In this document: piece by piece, positions 1 to 11,917 of the stretch
Layout: each line of letters begins with the position of its first letter
How positions within the stretch are numbered: the stretch's first letter is position 1
Origin: Capronia americana
Lineage: Eukaryota; Ascomycota; Eurotiomycetes; Chaetothyriales; Herpotrichiellaceae
Reading direction: 5' to 3'
DNA length: 64,000 nucleotides
Assembly (NCBI GenBank): GCA_016110215.1
Contig: JADWQD010000008.1
Coordinates: 372,001 to 436,000 of the forward strand
The notes under the pieces: generated by a model
Told to the model about the DNA's origin: nothing
Seen by the model: the letters and a program-made list of their open reading frames with translations, nothing else
The model's database searches: none
Position numbers and translations under genes: made by a program

Positions 1-8
1 AACCAACC

Positions 9-487
9 ATGCCTGTTGCCCCCGTGGATCTGACAGCGGCTATTGACGTCAGGACAAAATTTCCCGTTGCTCGTATCAAACGCATTATGCAAGCCGATGA
101 AGATGTCGGCAAAGTTGCCCAAGCAACTCCTACAGCTGTCGGTAAGTCTCTGTCTATCACCCTTGGCTATGAACACTCTGCTCTAACTTCTATTCAGCCA
201 AAGCACTTGAGCTCTTCATGATAGCTCTGGTCACGAAAGGAGCAATGGAAGCAAAAGCCAACAATTCCAAACGTGTCACAGCACAACATCTGAAGGCAGC
301 ACTGATGAGCGATGGCCAGTTTGATTTCTTGAACGAGATCTGCGAGAACATTCCTGATGAGAGTTCTAAGAAAGGCCGCGCCAAGTCCGAAGCCAAGAGC
401 GAAGATAGCGATGAAGAGATCAAGCCCAAAGGGAAAGGGAAGGGTGGGAGAAAGAGGAAAGCCGACACCGATGATGAAAGCGATTGA
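9..487 (+). CDS. bur6: NC2-alpha (DRAP1/Bur6)-like histone-fold transcription regulator
   Basis: Two exons, 9-141 and 198-487, joined over a 56-bp intron (142-197, GTAAGT..TTCAG), giving about 140 aa. The first ~90 residues form a CBF/NF-Y-type histone fold: FPVARIKRIMQADEDVGKVA, then after the splice KALELFMIALVTK and KRVTAQHLKAAL. That wording matches NC2-alpha, which pairs with NC2-beta on TBP-DNA and represses or tunes RNA polymerase II initiation in the nucleus. The tail from about residue 100 is a Lys/Glu/Ser-rich acidic-basic stretch ending in an acidic peptide, typical of this group. The NF-YC and Dpb3/CHRAC families are alternatives, but the IMQADEDVGKVA helix favours NC2-alpha. The ATG lies only 8 bp from the window edge, so a longer N-terminus encoded upstream cannot be excluded. 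It is convergent with the next gene. Confidence 0.8.
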
Positions 488-759
488 GGAAAGCCATGAG
501 CCGCTCATTCTATGGGAGCCAGTTTTGTATGACTATCATGACGAGCACGAGGTGAGCTGCCTCTGATGGACTAGCTTTTCTGGACGTCACGTTCGACCCA
601 TCTGCCGACGACACTCCTGAGGATCCAGTTGCACGAACCATCTTGATGAAGACATGAACCACAAAACAGCCATCTACCACAGTGTACCTGCTCCACGATT
701 GCCTAATCAAATCTCCCGCCCCAACATCCGAGCGCTCTACTCTTGCTACCAACGTACTC

Positions 760-1515
760 CTAGGTCTCAGAGTGGTTTGAACCCGACGTTGGCGTGTTGT
801 TCCTCCAGGGCCATGGGACCTGTTCCAGGACCCCCACGGCAATGACAAGTCCATAAAAGGCGGTGAATCCGAGAGCAGTCCATCCGATGATAGCAGAGTA
901 GGCCGTCACAACCAGGCTTAGCAACACAAAAGCTCCTACGATCAGGGCGCCCATAAGACCAGCAGCAGAAACAGCATATATCTGTACTTCGAACTGGCTC
1001 TTTTTGCCATTCGCGCCGTCCCAGTCTGCAATCCAGTGTTCTTTGAAGAAGGTCAAGAGAGTCGAGCAGAGAGAGGCGTTTGCGAGAGCAAGCAGGAACA
1101 AAAGCCAGCTGATGGCAAGGAACAGTTGAGTTTGTTCGAGATCGAACACCGGGTTTGCTGAGCGAGGTCTGGCGGTGTTGTCGGAGAGGACATAGGAGAA
1201 TGTGACGCTCGTGCCGAGAGTTGAGATGCCGATGATAGTGGTAAAGAGGCCTTTGAAGAAAGTCGAGACAGACGAGCCTGGATGTTGTGTCATGGGGCGA
1301 ATGTAGGAGAGACTGTGCCCATGCTCAGAGTACAATCCGGTTCGAGTTTTGTGTCTGTCGGTTTCATCCGCAGAATGGGTCATGGCCGAGCTCATGGGGA
1401 CCCCGTTCGAGCCATCGTCTTTGGGGGATTCACGGTCATGGTAGCAAGCTTCAGGTGGTGTTGTAGAAGCCTTTACGGCTAGCTCTGGCGCAGCTATACT
1501 CCCACGGGCTCTCAT
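760..1515 (-). CDS. Four-helix membrane protein of unknown function
   Basis: Single open exon of 251 aa. I do not recognise a characterised family. The first ~85 residues are polar and probably cytosolic. Four hydrophobic segments follow, at roughly residues 86-110 (FFKGLFTTIIGIS...), 130-155 (LFLAISWLLFLLALA...), 180-205 and 210-232. They resemble the helices of conserved but unnamed fungal membrane proteins. The tail is short and polar (PWPWRNNTPTSG). The start used is the first ATG; Met-41 or Met-45 could also serve. The transcript converges on the NC2-alpha gene with about 270 bp between stop codons. Plasma membrane or endomembrane location is inference from the helices. Confidence 0.55.
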   Translation of the reverse strand: MRARGSIAAPELAVKASTTPPEACYHDRESPKDDGSNGVPMSSAMTHSADETDRHKTRTGLYSEHGHSLSYIRPMTQHPGSSVSTFFKGLFTTIIGISTLGTSVTFSYVLSDNTARPRSANPVFDLEQTQLFLAISWLLFLLALANASLCSTLLTFFKEHWIADWDGANGKKSQFEVQIYAVSAAGLMGALIVGAFVLLSLVVTAYSAIIGWTALGFTAFYGLVIAVGVLEQVPWPWRNNTPTSGSNHSET

Positions 1516-1923
1516 GGCCTATGAGGAGGGCGGGACTTAGGCCGCAAGCTCTGAGTGAGGGCAAGATGAAGCTGAGTTTGCTCACCTTTACTTGACTCGA
1601 GCCTTATGCATAACCTGAGATCATGAGAATCGGTAGCCACAGACAGGAAACAAGGGGATTCGAAGAAGGAAACTTAGAGAGACTGAGTCATATTTAATTT
1701 GTTTTCCGCCTAGTAGGCATGGAAGGCACCGCTGGCCTGAGCATGGAAGTCGCAACCAAATGGCCGCGGTGAATCTGTTGCCTCAAATCTGAGACCCAAG
1801 CAGTTGTAGCTTCGCGACATCCACGTGCGGACCTTTGTCTTACTTGCTTCCACTATAGCATTGCTTCAGCATAGCTACGAGACTGTATCTGTCCTCTGAC
1901 CGTGTCAAGATGACACAGAGAAT
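1516..1923. other. Divergent intergenic region
   Basis: About 400 bp between the start codons of the membrane-protein gene (leftward) and the FHIP gene (rightward), so it must hold both promoters. I see no open frame or recognisable element in it. Confidence 0.5.
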
Positions 1924-4610
1924 ATGGATATCGTAGGTCGCCTGCTCAATAAAGCGACACCAGCACATGCTGTGTAAGGGTCGAGAGTGTCTAACCAGAA
2001 CATGATTTGCAGCTCACTCGCCTGATTGCAGGCTCCGGCTCATCGCCAACCAAACAAAGAACAAATACTCCTGCAGAGCGCCTGGCATCCTGCAAGAGCA
2101 TCTGCAATGCATTGACGGTGAGTCTATTAGCACTGCTTCACTTGGATCTCTTTGACACGGTCTAGCATACCTGGCGCAGCGGCAACGTCGAGCGCGAAGA
2201 TGAAGCTGCCCTGAATTACACCCTCAAGCTGCTTCAACGCCTCGAAGCAATCCTACACGACGAGTCACGGAGAGCCGCACCGCATTCCTGCCTTCGCTAT
2301 GTGGCATCGAGTCAAGCCTACATCATAGTTACCAAGCTTGCTGTGTCCTCCTCGAATACCGACATCATCAGGACCTCCGCCCAGCTCTTCCACATTCTCA
2401 TCAATGGCGAAGCCGAGGGGCTACTTGACAGCAAGTTGTTTACCAGGTCCCTGTTGGATCTGGTCTGCTTTGCCACAATAGGAGGAAGAGTCATCGTTGA
2501 AGAACGCCTACAAACAGATTTGGTGGAACTGCTGTTCGAAATTGCTACTAAAATCAGGTTGGATCCAGATATCCTTCCGGCTTGGTTCTACCCAGACCGA
2601 GAGACACCCCGCGGACGCAACGCTGCGGACGACTCTAGGAGAAGTCAGTTCCCGTTGTTCCATGTTCTGGTACAGTATGTCCATCACGATGGCCCGGTCG
2701 GCGACTTTGCCCGGACAGCGCTGTTATACCTGACCGAAACCGCGTCTAAGTTCAAGCCCCTAGAAAACTGGATGATTGAAAGTGACCTAGCACCTCAGAT
2801 GGCTAGTGGCCTCGGTGCTTTGTACAGCAGGCTTAGCAGGCAGTCAACCACCTTGTTAGGACACGTACCAGCACCACCGATCGTTCTTCTGTCAGATCAT
2901 GCAGAGAGCATATCACTCATCGCAGAGCCACCTCCGGAGCTGCAGCTGGACAGCAAGGCATTCTTCACGTATTTGGCCTTTTGGCAGGACACCCTGAACC
3001 ATTGTAAGTCGGTGGAAGTCAGTGATACATTACTCGATCACTTCCAGGTGCTTTTTGTCCAGCAACTATTGTACCCTTCGCTTCTTGAATCCTCAGATGT
3101 GGAGGGTGGCTCGACCGCTGCGGTTATAGACCATCTATCACAGATCTTGCGTGCCCTTCATCATTTGCAACTTGTCGACCGCATTTTGCAATATCTTCTT
3201 GCTTCACCCAACATGCCTCAGCATCCAAAGGACAGGAGTCACCGACGGCAGCGTGTGTCTGTCAGCAGAAGAAAGAGCATCGATCACCTCAAGGCCTTGG
3301 CAGAAGTCGCCGACAGCCCGTCTCCGAACTTGTTCAACCTTCTTGACCTGATGGTAATGAGCTTAAAGTCCCGTCATGCGCAGACCGTCAATGCTTGCCT
3401 CAGATTGCTATCCGTCATTCTCGAACATCATCACTGGCACGTTCTTCCAAATCTGTTCAAACTTGAACCAGCCACGGTGGCTCCAGGTCAACGAGGTGTC
3501 AAACACCTGAACGCTTCTTTACTCAAATTGATCGACTACAGTGCGACAATCGCCAAGAATCCAGACATGGACGCCTCATATCAGGGCGCGCTATCGGACG
3601 GTCAAGTCATTCTGGAACAGCATAGCTGTTTCAGGATAGATGAGTCGGACGTGGATCCTGCGGACACGACTATTATGTCCATATCTCGAGATTGCAAACT
3701 CTTTGAGGCTATCTTGGCCCTACTACGAACCTTCTTTGCAAACGACACCACGACAAATCTGAACTTGACTCGGGCCATCTTGGACCTGGCTGCCTGTCAG
3801 CACATGGATGTTCACGGATGGCTCCTACCATCAGGTGGTAAACTAGACACGGAAGATCGTTCGACGCTCAACGTCACATTCGTCGTTTCCGATCTGGTCG
3901 AGCAAGTTCGTCAATGGCGGTCTCAATTCACTGAGTGGGATCAGCTCGTCATCAAAAGAAGGCTTGAATTAGATGACGAGGAGCCGTCTCTACGTCCTTC
4001 AAATTCAAGGAGCGTTTCCGGACAGTCGAAGGACACCAACGCGAACGTAAGAAGGATTTCACCTACAAGTAGCAATTCTCGATCACGACCGACAACTCCT
4101 AAGAAGACTTCGGCGACCGAGTATGGGTCCATAGATAGTGCTGTATCTATGTCTAGAGGACATCGTGGCAGCTTGGTGGAACGCACTTTGGCCCATTCGC
4201 CTTTGCGTCGGTCGATACCCGTACAGGCAGAGCGGGACGATGTTCAAACCCAACAACGAGAACCACTGATCTTACCACCAGCTTCCGCAACACTGAAGAC
4301 GCAAATACAATTGTTGTATGCAAAAGCACCGGAAGAGGCGTCCGAGTCTTTGCCTGTACATGCTGGGCGGAAGCAGACTTCCAGTCCAGCACCTGACCAA
4401 AGGGCAGCGCCGCGCGGAAGTGACGATTCGGGCACTGCAACTCCCGTTGGTGGCCGAGATGAGAACGGTCCGCGTGGCCAAGTCAGCCTCAGCCATATAT
4501 TAACGAACGCCATCATTCTCCAAGAGTTCATCCTCGAGCTTACTGCGATAATACAGCTTCGGGCAACGTTTTTCAATGAGGTGGACTTCGGAACAACAGT
4601 CTCTGATTAG
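1924..4610 (+). CDS. fhipA: FHIP subunit of the FTS-Hook-FHIP dynein adaptor (RAI16-like)
   Basis: The main exon, 2166-4610, matches the FHIP/RAI16-like family (FhipA in Aspergillus). Family members bind Hook and FTS and link dynein-dynactin to early endosomes for transport along hyphal microtubules. Two short 5' exons complete it: 2013-2117 (LTRLIAGSGSS...NALT) and a 9-nt first exon 1924-1932 (M-D-I). The introns are 1933-2012 (GTAGGT..GCAG with CTAAC at 1991-1995) and 2118-2165 (GTGAGT..CTAG). The joined N-terminus, MDILTRLIAG, resembles the MDFWSRLIAG-type start I recall for this family. Total is about 852 aa. The helical RAI16-like part covers most of the first 550 residues. A Ser/Arg-rich disordered stretch follows, then a conserved helical tail (ILTNAIILQEFILELTAIIQ). 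Family and body are firm; the micro-exon is inference. It converges on the deaminase gene, 155 bp between stops. Confidence 0.82.
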
Positions 4611-4765
4611 TGGTAATGAAAGAAGAGGCGGGCCTCGAGAGCAGCTGGTTGGAGTTTTACCCTTGGTCGCCTTACTAGTAGCGTCGGCGATACGCTGGTC
4701 ACCGCAAAGCGGCGTGTGAGTGTTGATTGTTGCGCGCCAAGTAGAAAGCGTATCAAATCTCAAGA

Positions 4766-5863
4766 TCAAAGACCGTTCGGCATCTGTGCTTCGTCGCTCC
4801 CCAGCGTCTTTTGTTCAAACTCGTCCAGCAACTGCAAAAAATGGTTCCTCTTCCAACTACTGATCCAACTAATGGTAAAAGCATTCCTCTGCAGCTGAAT
4901 CAACTCCTTCCTCGTCACATTCAAGTCCGGCGCTGACGCGATTTTGAGCAGATTTTCATTCACGTAACCCCTGAAGTATGCAGGGTCGTCACTATTCACC
5001 GTCACACGGACGCCCTGCCTCAGCAACTCGATGATTTCTTTGCCTTTAAAGTCTTCTGTGACGATGCTATTCGAGATGGGACATGTCGTCAAGCCAACCC
5101 CTCTCTGTTTCAAAGTGGATACAAGCTGGGGCGAGTCGATGATATTCGTGCCGTGATCGATGCGATCGACTTGGATCTCATTGATCGCCTGACCTATATG
5201 TGTCAACGTGTTCGGTTGATCGATATCACAGTGCATGGTGATCAGAAATCCTTCCTTTGCTGCGCGCTGAAACACAGCCGCGAACTTGGACGGCGGGTTG
5301 TCGCGTTCGTCGCTGTCCAGCCCAACGCCGATGATGACGTCCTTGAAGGGCAGGGAGGACATGAGCGTGGCCATGGCGTATTCGGCGCTGTGATCGCGCA
5401 GGAAGCACATGATCAGGGAGGCGGAGATACCGAGGCCGCGTTGTGCGGTCTGGATGCCGGATTGGTAGCCGCGCACCACGGTGGGGAATGGCACCCCGCG
5501 GGAGGTGTGCGCTTGGGGGTCGAAGAAGAGTTCACAGTGCTTGACGTTCTGGGCGTGGGCGATGGTCAAGTACGAGACGGCCAGGTCGGCGAAATCTTCC
5601 GACGTCTGCAGCACGGAGAGGTTGGGGTAGTAGACTTGGAGGAAGGTCGTGAGGTCGTGGAACGAGTAGGTTGAGCCGGTCTGGTCCAGGGCGGAGAGGG
5701 AGGGTGGCAGGGGGAGATTGTTCCGCGTGGCCAGCGATCGCGCGAGGCTTGGCGTCAGGCAGCCTTCTAGGTGGACGTGCAGTTCGGCTTTGGGAAGGGC
5801 GGATATGAAGGAGGGGAGATCCATGGCTGGGGAAAGAGGCTGTGTTGCGGTATGGGACGCCAT
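4766..5863 (-). CDS. Adenosine/adenine deaminase-like amidohydrolase
   Basis: Single exon, 365 aa, the usual length for the ADA/adenine-deaminase superfamily. Metal-binding and active-site motifs are in order: HVHLEG (His29, His31), GVGLDSDE (181-186), a motif at 211-215, RIDHGTN (234-240), TCPISNS and NSDDPAYF (290-297). The last is typical of the adenine-deaminase branch. The third metal-ligand motif reads His211-Cys-Asp-Ile-Asp where classic ADAs have His-Ala-Gly-Glu, so the usual catalytic Glu position is not a Glu. I recall related fungal and bacterial proteins with HCDxD and annotated as adenosine deaminases, so this looks like a subfamily, not a mutation. Purine salvage in the cytosol is likely, but substrate specificity is not settled by sequence. 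No signal peptide or introns are seen. Met-14 is an alternative start. Confidence 0.8.
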   Translation of the reverse strand: MASHTATQPLSPAMDLPSFISALPKAELHVHLEGCLTPSLARSLATRNNLPLPPSLSALDQTGSTYSFHDLTTFLQVYYPNLSVLQTSEDFADLAVSYLTIAHAQNVKHCELFFDPQAHTSRGVPFPTVVRGYQSGIQTAQRGLGISASLIMCFLRDHSAEYAMATLMSSLPFKDVIIGVGLDSDERDNPPSKFAAVFQRAAKEGFLITMHCDIDQPNTLTHIGQAINEIQVDRIDHGTNIIDSPQLVSTLKQRGVGLTTCPISNSIVTEDFKGKEIIELLRQGVRVTVNSDDPAYFRGYVNENLLKIASAPDLNVTRKELIQLQRNAFTISWISSWKRNHFLQLLDEFEQKTLGSDEAQMPNGL

Positions 5864-7330
5864 GTTGCTTGTGGGCGTTATGATATTGTTCGTCCGGACT
5901 CCCTCAAGAATGATATGGTGCTGATATTCTCAGACGCGGGGTTCTCTTCCACATGAGTAAGACCTCTTGAGCTGATAAGCGTCCTCCGCTCCGCTTGGTC
6001 GGGCGGCGAAGGTGGCGTGCCCTCCCAAAGAACAGAAACAGGTCCTCGCCAGAGACTTCCGCTATGTCTGAGGGACGGCCAAGCTCGTCCCAAGGGCACC
6101 AGTGGATCGGCAAGCCTGTAAGTACGTGTCTGGGCTTAGATACTCTCCTCTGAGCCTTATCGTGTCCTGTGGTTCTCAGGCGACGATATGAACAGGTAGA
6201 CAGCGGCTGTCTCTCTGACTGGACAGCGCTGTCAGCAAAAGAGTCCCTGGAACGATTCCAGCCTGGCTCCGATAGTGGTTGTTGCAAGATGATTCGTTTC
6301 GCGATTTGTCTCTTGTCAGACACATATGGTTTGAATCGCTTGTCAAAGGAAACGGATTGTCGTAAAGTGTTGTACGAATCCTCCAATCATGATTGATACG
6401 GTTGACGAATGATCACGTGAAGCATCGTCAGCTCCGGAAGCCTTACCGGGATAGAGTTCTGCAACCATGGCGAGCTTGCAGCTGAGTTGGCGTCGATCAT
6501 CGCAAACATGACATCTGTGTATGAGTATTTCCCTGCAGCACGAGGACCGAAAGTCATGGGGAGCAGAGGAATCCTCATCAGGGGAAATTTCAAGGAGAAG
6601 AGGCTTCGGCTGTCCCTCTGCAGGCACAGGGGAGGAGACGCTTAGCCGTTGGAATCTCGGTGCTAGGCTTGAAAGGGCCACCTGAAACAATCCGGGAGCT
6701 GGAAGTTGGAGCATCCCGGGCACTCGTCCTTAAGTGGTGGGCAGGATCACGAACACGCAGCCTGGCCTGCGCATACCGCGCGGGCTGCGCTCAGTTTTCT
6801 TGTAGACAGAAATAATTCTCCTGATTTGGAGCCCGCGTCTCCGTCTTCATCGTCATCAACTCCGTTCAGTCGAGGTGTTCTTTTTGTTTTTCATTGCTTC
6901 AATTCGCGTCGTGTTGACCGTCGACTCACATCGTGCAATCACCGCATTGACACTTCTCCACGCACGGTCGACAATTGGTTGCAGTGGTGATCTGGTGCCT
7001 TGCATACTGCTTCCCTTGGCACGCTGGAATTGGACTCGGACGAGCATCGACCAACTCGCACCCACGAATCTTTCCAGTCGCGGTCGCTTCCCAGTCTCGA
7101 CTGCAATCCTCCCCCTCCGGTCGCTGCGTGCCCACGACGATGGACTGTGCTTGAACGAGGCACTTGGTTTGCGCTGAGCGAGCCTTGCGACCCGCGATAC
7201 ACCGTGTCTTACCCGGCCTGACCTCCCGAATCATCTTCTCGGAACCCGTCGAGTCGCATGAAGCAAAGTTGAGGCACCATCTCTCCAGCCACCCTTCAGC
7301 AGCCCAGTCCGGCCGAAGAACTCGCCAGCG
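5864..7330. other. Long divergent intergenic region upstream of tea1
   Basis: About 1.5 kb holding the promoters of the deaminase (leftward) and tea1 (rightward). Open frames here (for example 5904-6386 and 6343-6723, minus) have low-complexity, unstructured translations and no family resemblance. Pyrimidine-rich sequence around 6830-6900 and 7080-7120 would fit the tea1 leader. No element could be named. Confidence 0.4.
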
Positions 7331-10300
7331 ATGGCCTTCCTATTCAAAAGCAGACGGAACGCGCCGCCTGCTTCGGGCTTACCCCCTGCGAGTCGAAACA
7401 TCCATACTTCTGACGGCACATCTGGTTCGGCGTCTGCACCCAACGGGTCAATAGACAGTACAGGAGAACGCTCAACGCAGTCGCCGCCGCCCAACGCGGG
7501 CCCAAATGGATCCATCACTTCGATGAATTCAATCGCCAATGCGCCTACGTTTCCGCGGCGCGAACGATCAGAGTCAGAGTCGGCGGTAAGTCCATGCTCG
7601 ATGCTCTCTCAGCGTGTCATACATTTCTAACGTCCTCTTTGTATAGCCGCGACCCGCAACGAGCTCACAAGCAACTCAAGTGCCCAATGCCGCCCTGTAC
7701 CCCTGGTCGCAACGGCGATTAAACTTTCCCACTCCGCAGTCCAACCCGTTCCCTCGATATGGTGCCGCTGTGAACGCAGTCGCCTCAAAAGATGGTGATG
7801 TCTATATCATGGGTGGACTCATTAATGGCTCTATGGTCCGAGGCGACCTATGGATGGTCGAATCGGGGGTGGGCAACCTCTCGTGCTATCCGATTGCGAC
7901 GGTCTCTGAGGGCCCTGGACCGCGCGTCGGACATGCAAGTCTACTTGTTGGCAATGCTTTTATTGTTTTCGGCGGTGATACCAAGATGGACGATAATGAC
8001 CCGCTCGATGACACATTGTACCTACTTAACACTTGTGAGTGTACCATCGCCCCCTGTGTTCCGGAATACCGCTTACTTTTTCAGCTTCTCGACAATGGTC
8101 AAGGGCGTCTCCGCCAGGCCCACGACCCTCCGGCCGCTACGGCCATACCCTCAACATTCTGGGCTCCAAAATATACATCTTTGGAGGTCAGGTTGAGGGA
8201 TACTTCTTCAACGATCTAATAGCTTTCGACCTGAACGCCCTGCAGAACCCGACGAACCAATGGGAATTTTTGCTGCAGAACACGGGCGACGATGTTGGCC
8301 AGAGTGCCAAGGTGCCCGCCGCGAGAACGAATCACACGGTTGTGAGCTACAACGACCAGCTCTTCCTGTGAGTAGACCAGCAAAGGTGCGCTTGACATGT
8401 TGACTGATCGAGACACTACAGTTTCGGAGGTACAAACGGGACTCAATGGTTCAACGATGTTTGGACCTACAGCCCTGCTACAAATTCCTGGACTCAACAA
8501 GACTGTATAGGATACATTCCAGCACCCCGCGAAGGCCACTCCGCAGCCTTAGTCAACGACGTCATGTATATCTTCGGCGGTAGAACCGAGGAAGGGACAG
8601 ATCTCGGTGATCTGGCGGCTTTCCGTATCTCGTCCAAGCGATGGTACACCTTCCAGAATATGGGACCTTCGCCGTCTCCAAGGTCCGGCCACAGCATGAC
8701 AGCCTATCGTGATAAGATCATCGTACTGGCTGGCGAGCCCAGTTCGGCACCTCGAGATCCAGCAGAACTCAGTATGGTTTACGTCCTGGATACGGCAAAG
8801 ATTAGGTATCCCAATGATGCTGCCGGATCCAGCCAAGCGATAGATGCCAGACAGCCTGGCAGTCCAACCAGAAGGCCAAGCACAGAAGCGAGATACGCCA
8901 TGCCCGTTCGTTCAACATCAAGGGAGGGACAGGGGACTCCCAATGCTCTTCGCGAACAGTTCGCTGGAGGCCCAGTTCTGCGGCCAGATCCGACGCAGAA
9001 CAATGGGCAATCAAGACTACCGCGGGCCTCTATGGCGCAAGCTCCTGCCGGGCCACCTCCACAAGGCCAAGCTCCCAATCCTCGAGCCAACGGCGTCCAG
9101 TCTCCTTCAAGTGCGTCTGAAGCACCAAAACCAAGGTACAACGGCCCTGCAGTGGACACCAGAGGTCCTTCAGCTGGTCCAAATGGCGTCAGGACCGCTC
9201 CGCTAGAAGGCATGGTACAACCTCCAGCCATCCGCGAAGTGCAGAAAGAGAACATCCGACCCAGCCGTGAAGCGAGCCCCAGCACCCACGGCCGGAGGAC
9301 TCCGATACAGCGAACTGAGTCGAAGGCGAAAGCCATGGAAGCAGGGGAAGCGGCCCCTCTTGTCAGTAGCGGCGTGGCTAGACAACGCTCGCTACGGTCA
9401 CAACGAGCGCATAGTTCTATCGATAGCACCGAGGACGGACTCCTCGGTCGCTCATCCTCTGGCAGACACCATCCCGAGTTACAAGCCGACAATAGGAGCT
9501 TAAGGAGCATCCATGGGGAGGAGCCTAAGTCCCCCAAGATGAGTGCCCATCAGGAGGCGCTGCTCAAAGAGTTGGAGACGGTAAAGAAGACAAATGCTTG
9601 GTACGCTTCGGAGTTGGCACTTGCTCGGAAGCAGGGTTATCATGGTGGGACTGCCTCGAGTCCTACGTTCGACGATCGTGCGGTGAGCCAAGTCTCAGAC
9701 GACGACCGGCCGCTGATGGAAGCCTTTATGATGATGAGGACAGAGCTACTGAAAATGCAAGAAGCGATGGAGACACAAGCCTCGTCGATGGCAAAACGCA
9801 TCGCGGAGGTCGAGCATCAGCGAGACGCGGCTGTTACAGAAGCTGCTTACGCACGAGCCAAACTTGCAGCCCATGGTGGAAGTCAGCGGAGCACACCCCA
9901 GCCCGACCTTGGTCGTGAACCCGATGAGCAGGAACGTTTCACAGATCTTAGCCGACGGCTGGCTTTGGCTCTTGCGGCACAGTCTGAGCATAAAGCCAGA
10001 CTCGACACACTGAACAATGATCTTGCCTCGGAAAGGAGAGCCCGGGAGCTCGCCGAAGATTCCATGGACGCTTTGCAGCAGCGATATGACGACATGAGCA
10101 AAAGTCGAAAACCTGCAGAAATCGAAGGTCTCCGTGCGGAGCTTCATGAAGCTCAAAGCCTAGCTCGGGCAGAAGCAGGCCGCAGAGCAGAAGTGGAGGA
10201 AGAGCTGCGGACGTTACGAGTCGACCATGACAGCTTGAGCAAAACGCACGAGGATATATCGGAACGCTTGAAGAATCACACTTCATCAATGATGGCTTTG

Positions 10301-11917
10301 GAAGCTGCTGTTGCAGCATCTACAAGCAAAGCTAGCCTGTTCGAACGACAAATAGAGGAAGAGCGTGGCCAAAGAGAGGCCATTGAACGCAAATTGTCAC
10401 AGCTCAGAGCCGAGCACGAAGATCGGACAACAGAACTCGAAACTACTTCCAAGCGGCTGCGTGACGCTGAAGAGTTGGCAGAGACGCATGCGAAAGAAGC
10501 GGCGACTCACCGCGAGGCGTTGCTTGCCGGTCTGGCCAAGCTGTCCAACCCGGAGCCAGCCGCCAAACAAGATGCTGGTGCTGAGCAAAAGATGGCAGCT
10601 CTTCGTGAATCAGCGGAACAAGCCTCGGCTTTGGCCAAACGCAACCAGGAAGCTGCAGATAAAGCTGCGCAGAAACTGCGCAACGCGGAAGAACGGATCG
10701 CCGGGTTGGAAGCATACCAGGAGCAATCCAGCCGCGAGGCTCTGCAAACTCGCCGACAACTACAGGCAGCTATGCGTGAGGCGCAGCACTACCAGGCTGA
10801 AATCCGCGAACTACGCTCAAATCTCGAGATGCATCAGCGAGATGCAAGTGCACTTGCCGTCCAGCACAGCGCCCTCAAAGACTTACTCGGTGAGCGCGGC
10901 TTAAACGTGTCCGATGTGCGACGGTCGCCAGCCTTTGGTGACCACTCGCCAACCTCAAGGTTCGGTACGCCCGAACAGGCGCGTCTGCGCGAAATTGAAC
11001 AACAGCTTCAGGCCAGCATCAAGGCTCATGAAGAGACCAAGAACCAGTCTGAAGCTCGGATGCAAGAAGCCGACAGCACGTATAAAGAGAAGTTGGAGCA
11101 ACTTGAGAACGACTACCAGTCGGCCGTACACTATGTTAAGGGCACCGAAAAGATGTTGAAGAAGATGAAGGAAGAGCTCACCAAATACAAGTCACAGAAT
11201 GCCCAGCTTACGACTGAGTTGGAGACCGCCCGAAGTGCAAGCGCCGCTTCTGGCACGCCAGCTGACACTGCGGCGTGGGATAGCGAACGATCTCTGCTGC
11301 AGTCCTCGATTGACGAGATGAAGACGCAGACAAGCCAGCAGATTGCGCAACTGGAGTCGAGCGTCTCGTCACTGAAGGCCGACCTTGTTGCCGTACAGGC
11401 AGAAAGAGATCAACAGAAAACTAGTCAGGAGCAGCTGAGTCAGACCGCGCAGCGCTTGGGCAGGGAGCTGGAACAGCTGAAGTCAGAAAACACAATGCTC
11501 GAGCAGCAAGCCCAAGAAGCTGAAAGCCGAATAACGGTGCTGCTTGATCAAGTCAACGAGAGGGTTGGCAACTACAGACGACAATCGCAGTTACAGCCTG
11601 TACCGCATGGCATCAATGGCATCGGTCACAACCGGGAGGAGAGCACCTCTACACTGACGGATGTTTCAGTGAACGATGACACACTGACCCACGACGATCG
11701 AGGGTCCATGGCGCTGGACAATCTGGCCTCAGAGCTGGAGACATTGCGATCACAATGGGAGAGCACAAGCCGGAGCACTTACCGACTCAGCGCGCATTCG
11801 GAAAGGACACCCACCGCCGAGACCCATGGCACGGAGCTCAGTGACAATCTTGCGAACTGGAGACGACGACTTGCGGAAGAAGAAAACGGGGCTAAAGAGC
11901 CAACGACAGTCGCTTGA
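7331..11917 (+). CDS. tea1: Tea1-type Kelch-repeat cell-end marker with long coiled coil
   Basis: Four exons (7331-7585, 7647-8034, 8085-8367, 8422-11917; introns of 61, 50 and 54 bp with GT..AG ends and CTAAC at 7627-7631 in the first) give about 1473 aa. After a Ser/Pro-rich N-terminus of ~95 residues come about six Kelch blades, marked by YIMGGL, FIVFGGDTK, IYIFGGQ, LFLFGGTN, MYIFGGRTEEG and IIVLAGEP. A disordered Pro/Ser region follows, then roughly 750 residues of heptad-rich coiled coil from about residue 640 to near the C-terminus. This is the architecture of Tea1/TeaA, which rides microtubule plus ends to the hyphal tip and marks the site for formin and actin polarity. Kelch splice junctions fall inside blades and restore the repeats, supporting the exon model. 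Co-oriented with kog1 about 800 bp downstream. Confidence 0.92.

Noticed and set aside
5153..5674. 173-codon plus-strand frame
   Set aside because: Antisense shadow of the deaminase-like gene.
8779..9537. 252-codon minus-strand frame
   Set aside because: Antisense to the disordered part of Tea1; no domain.
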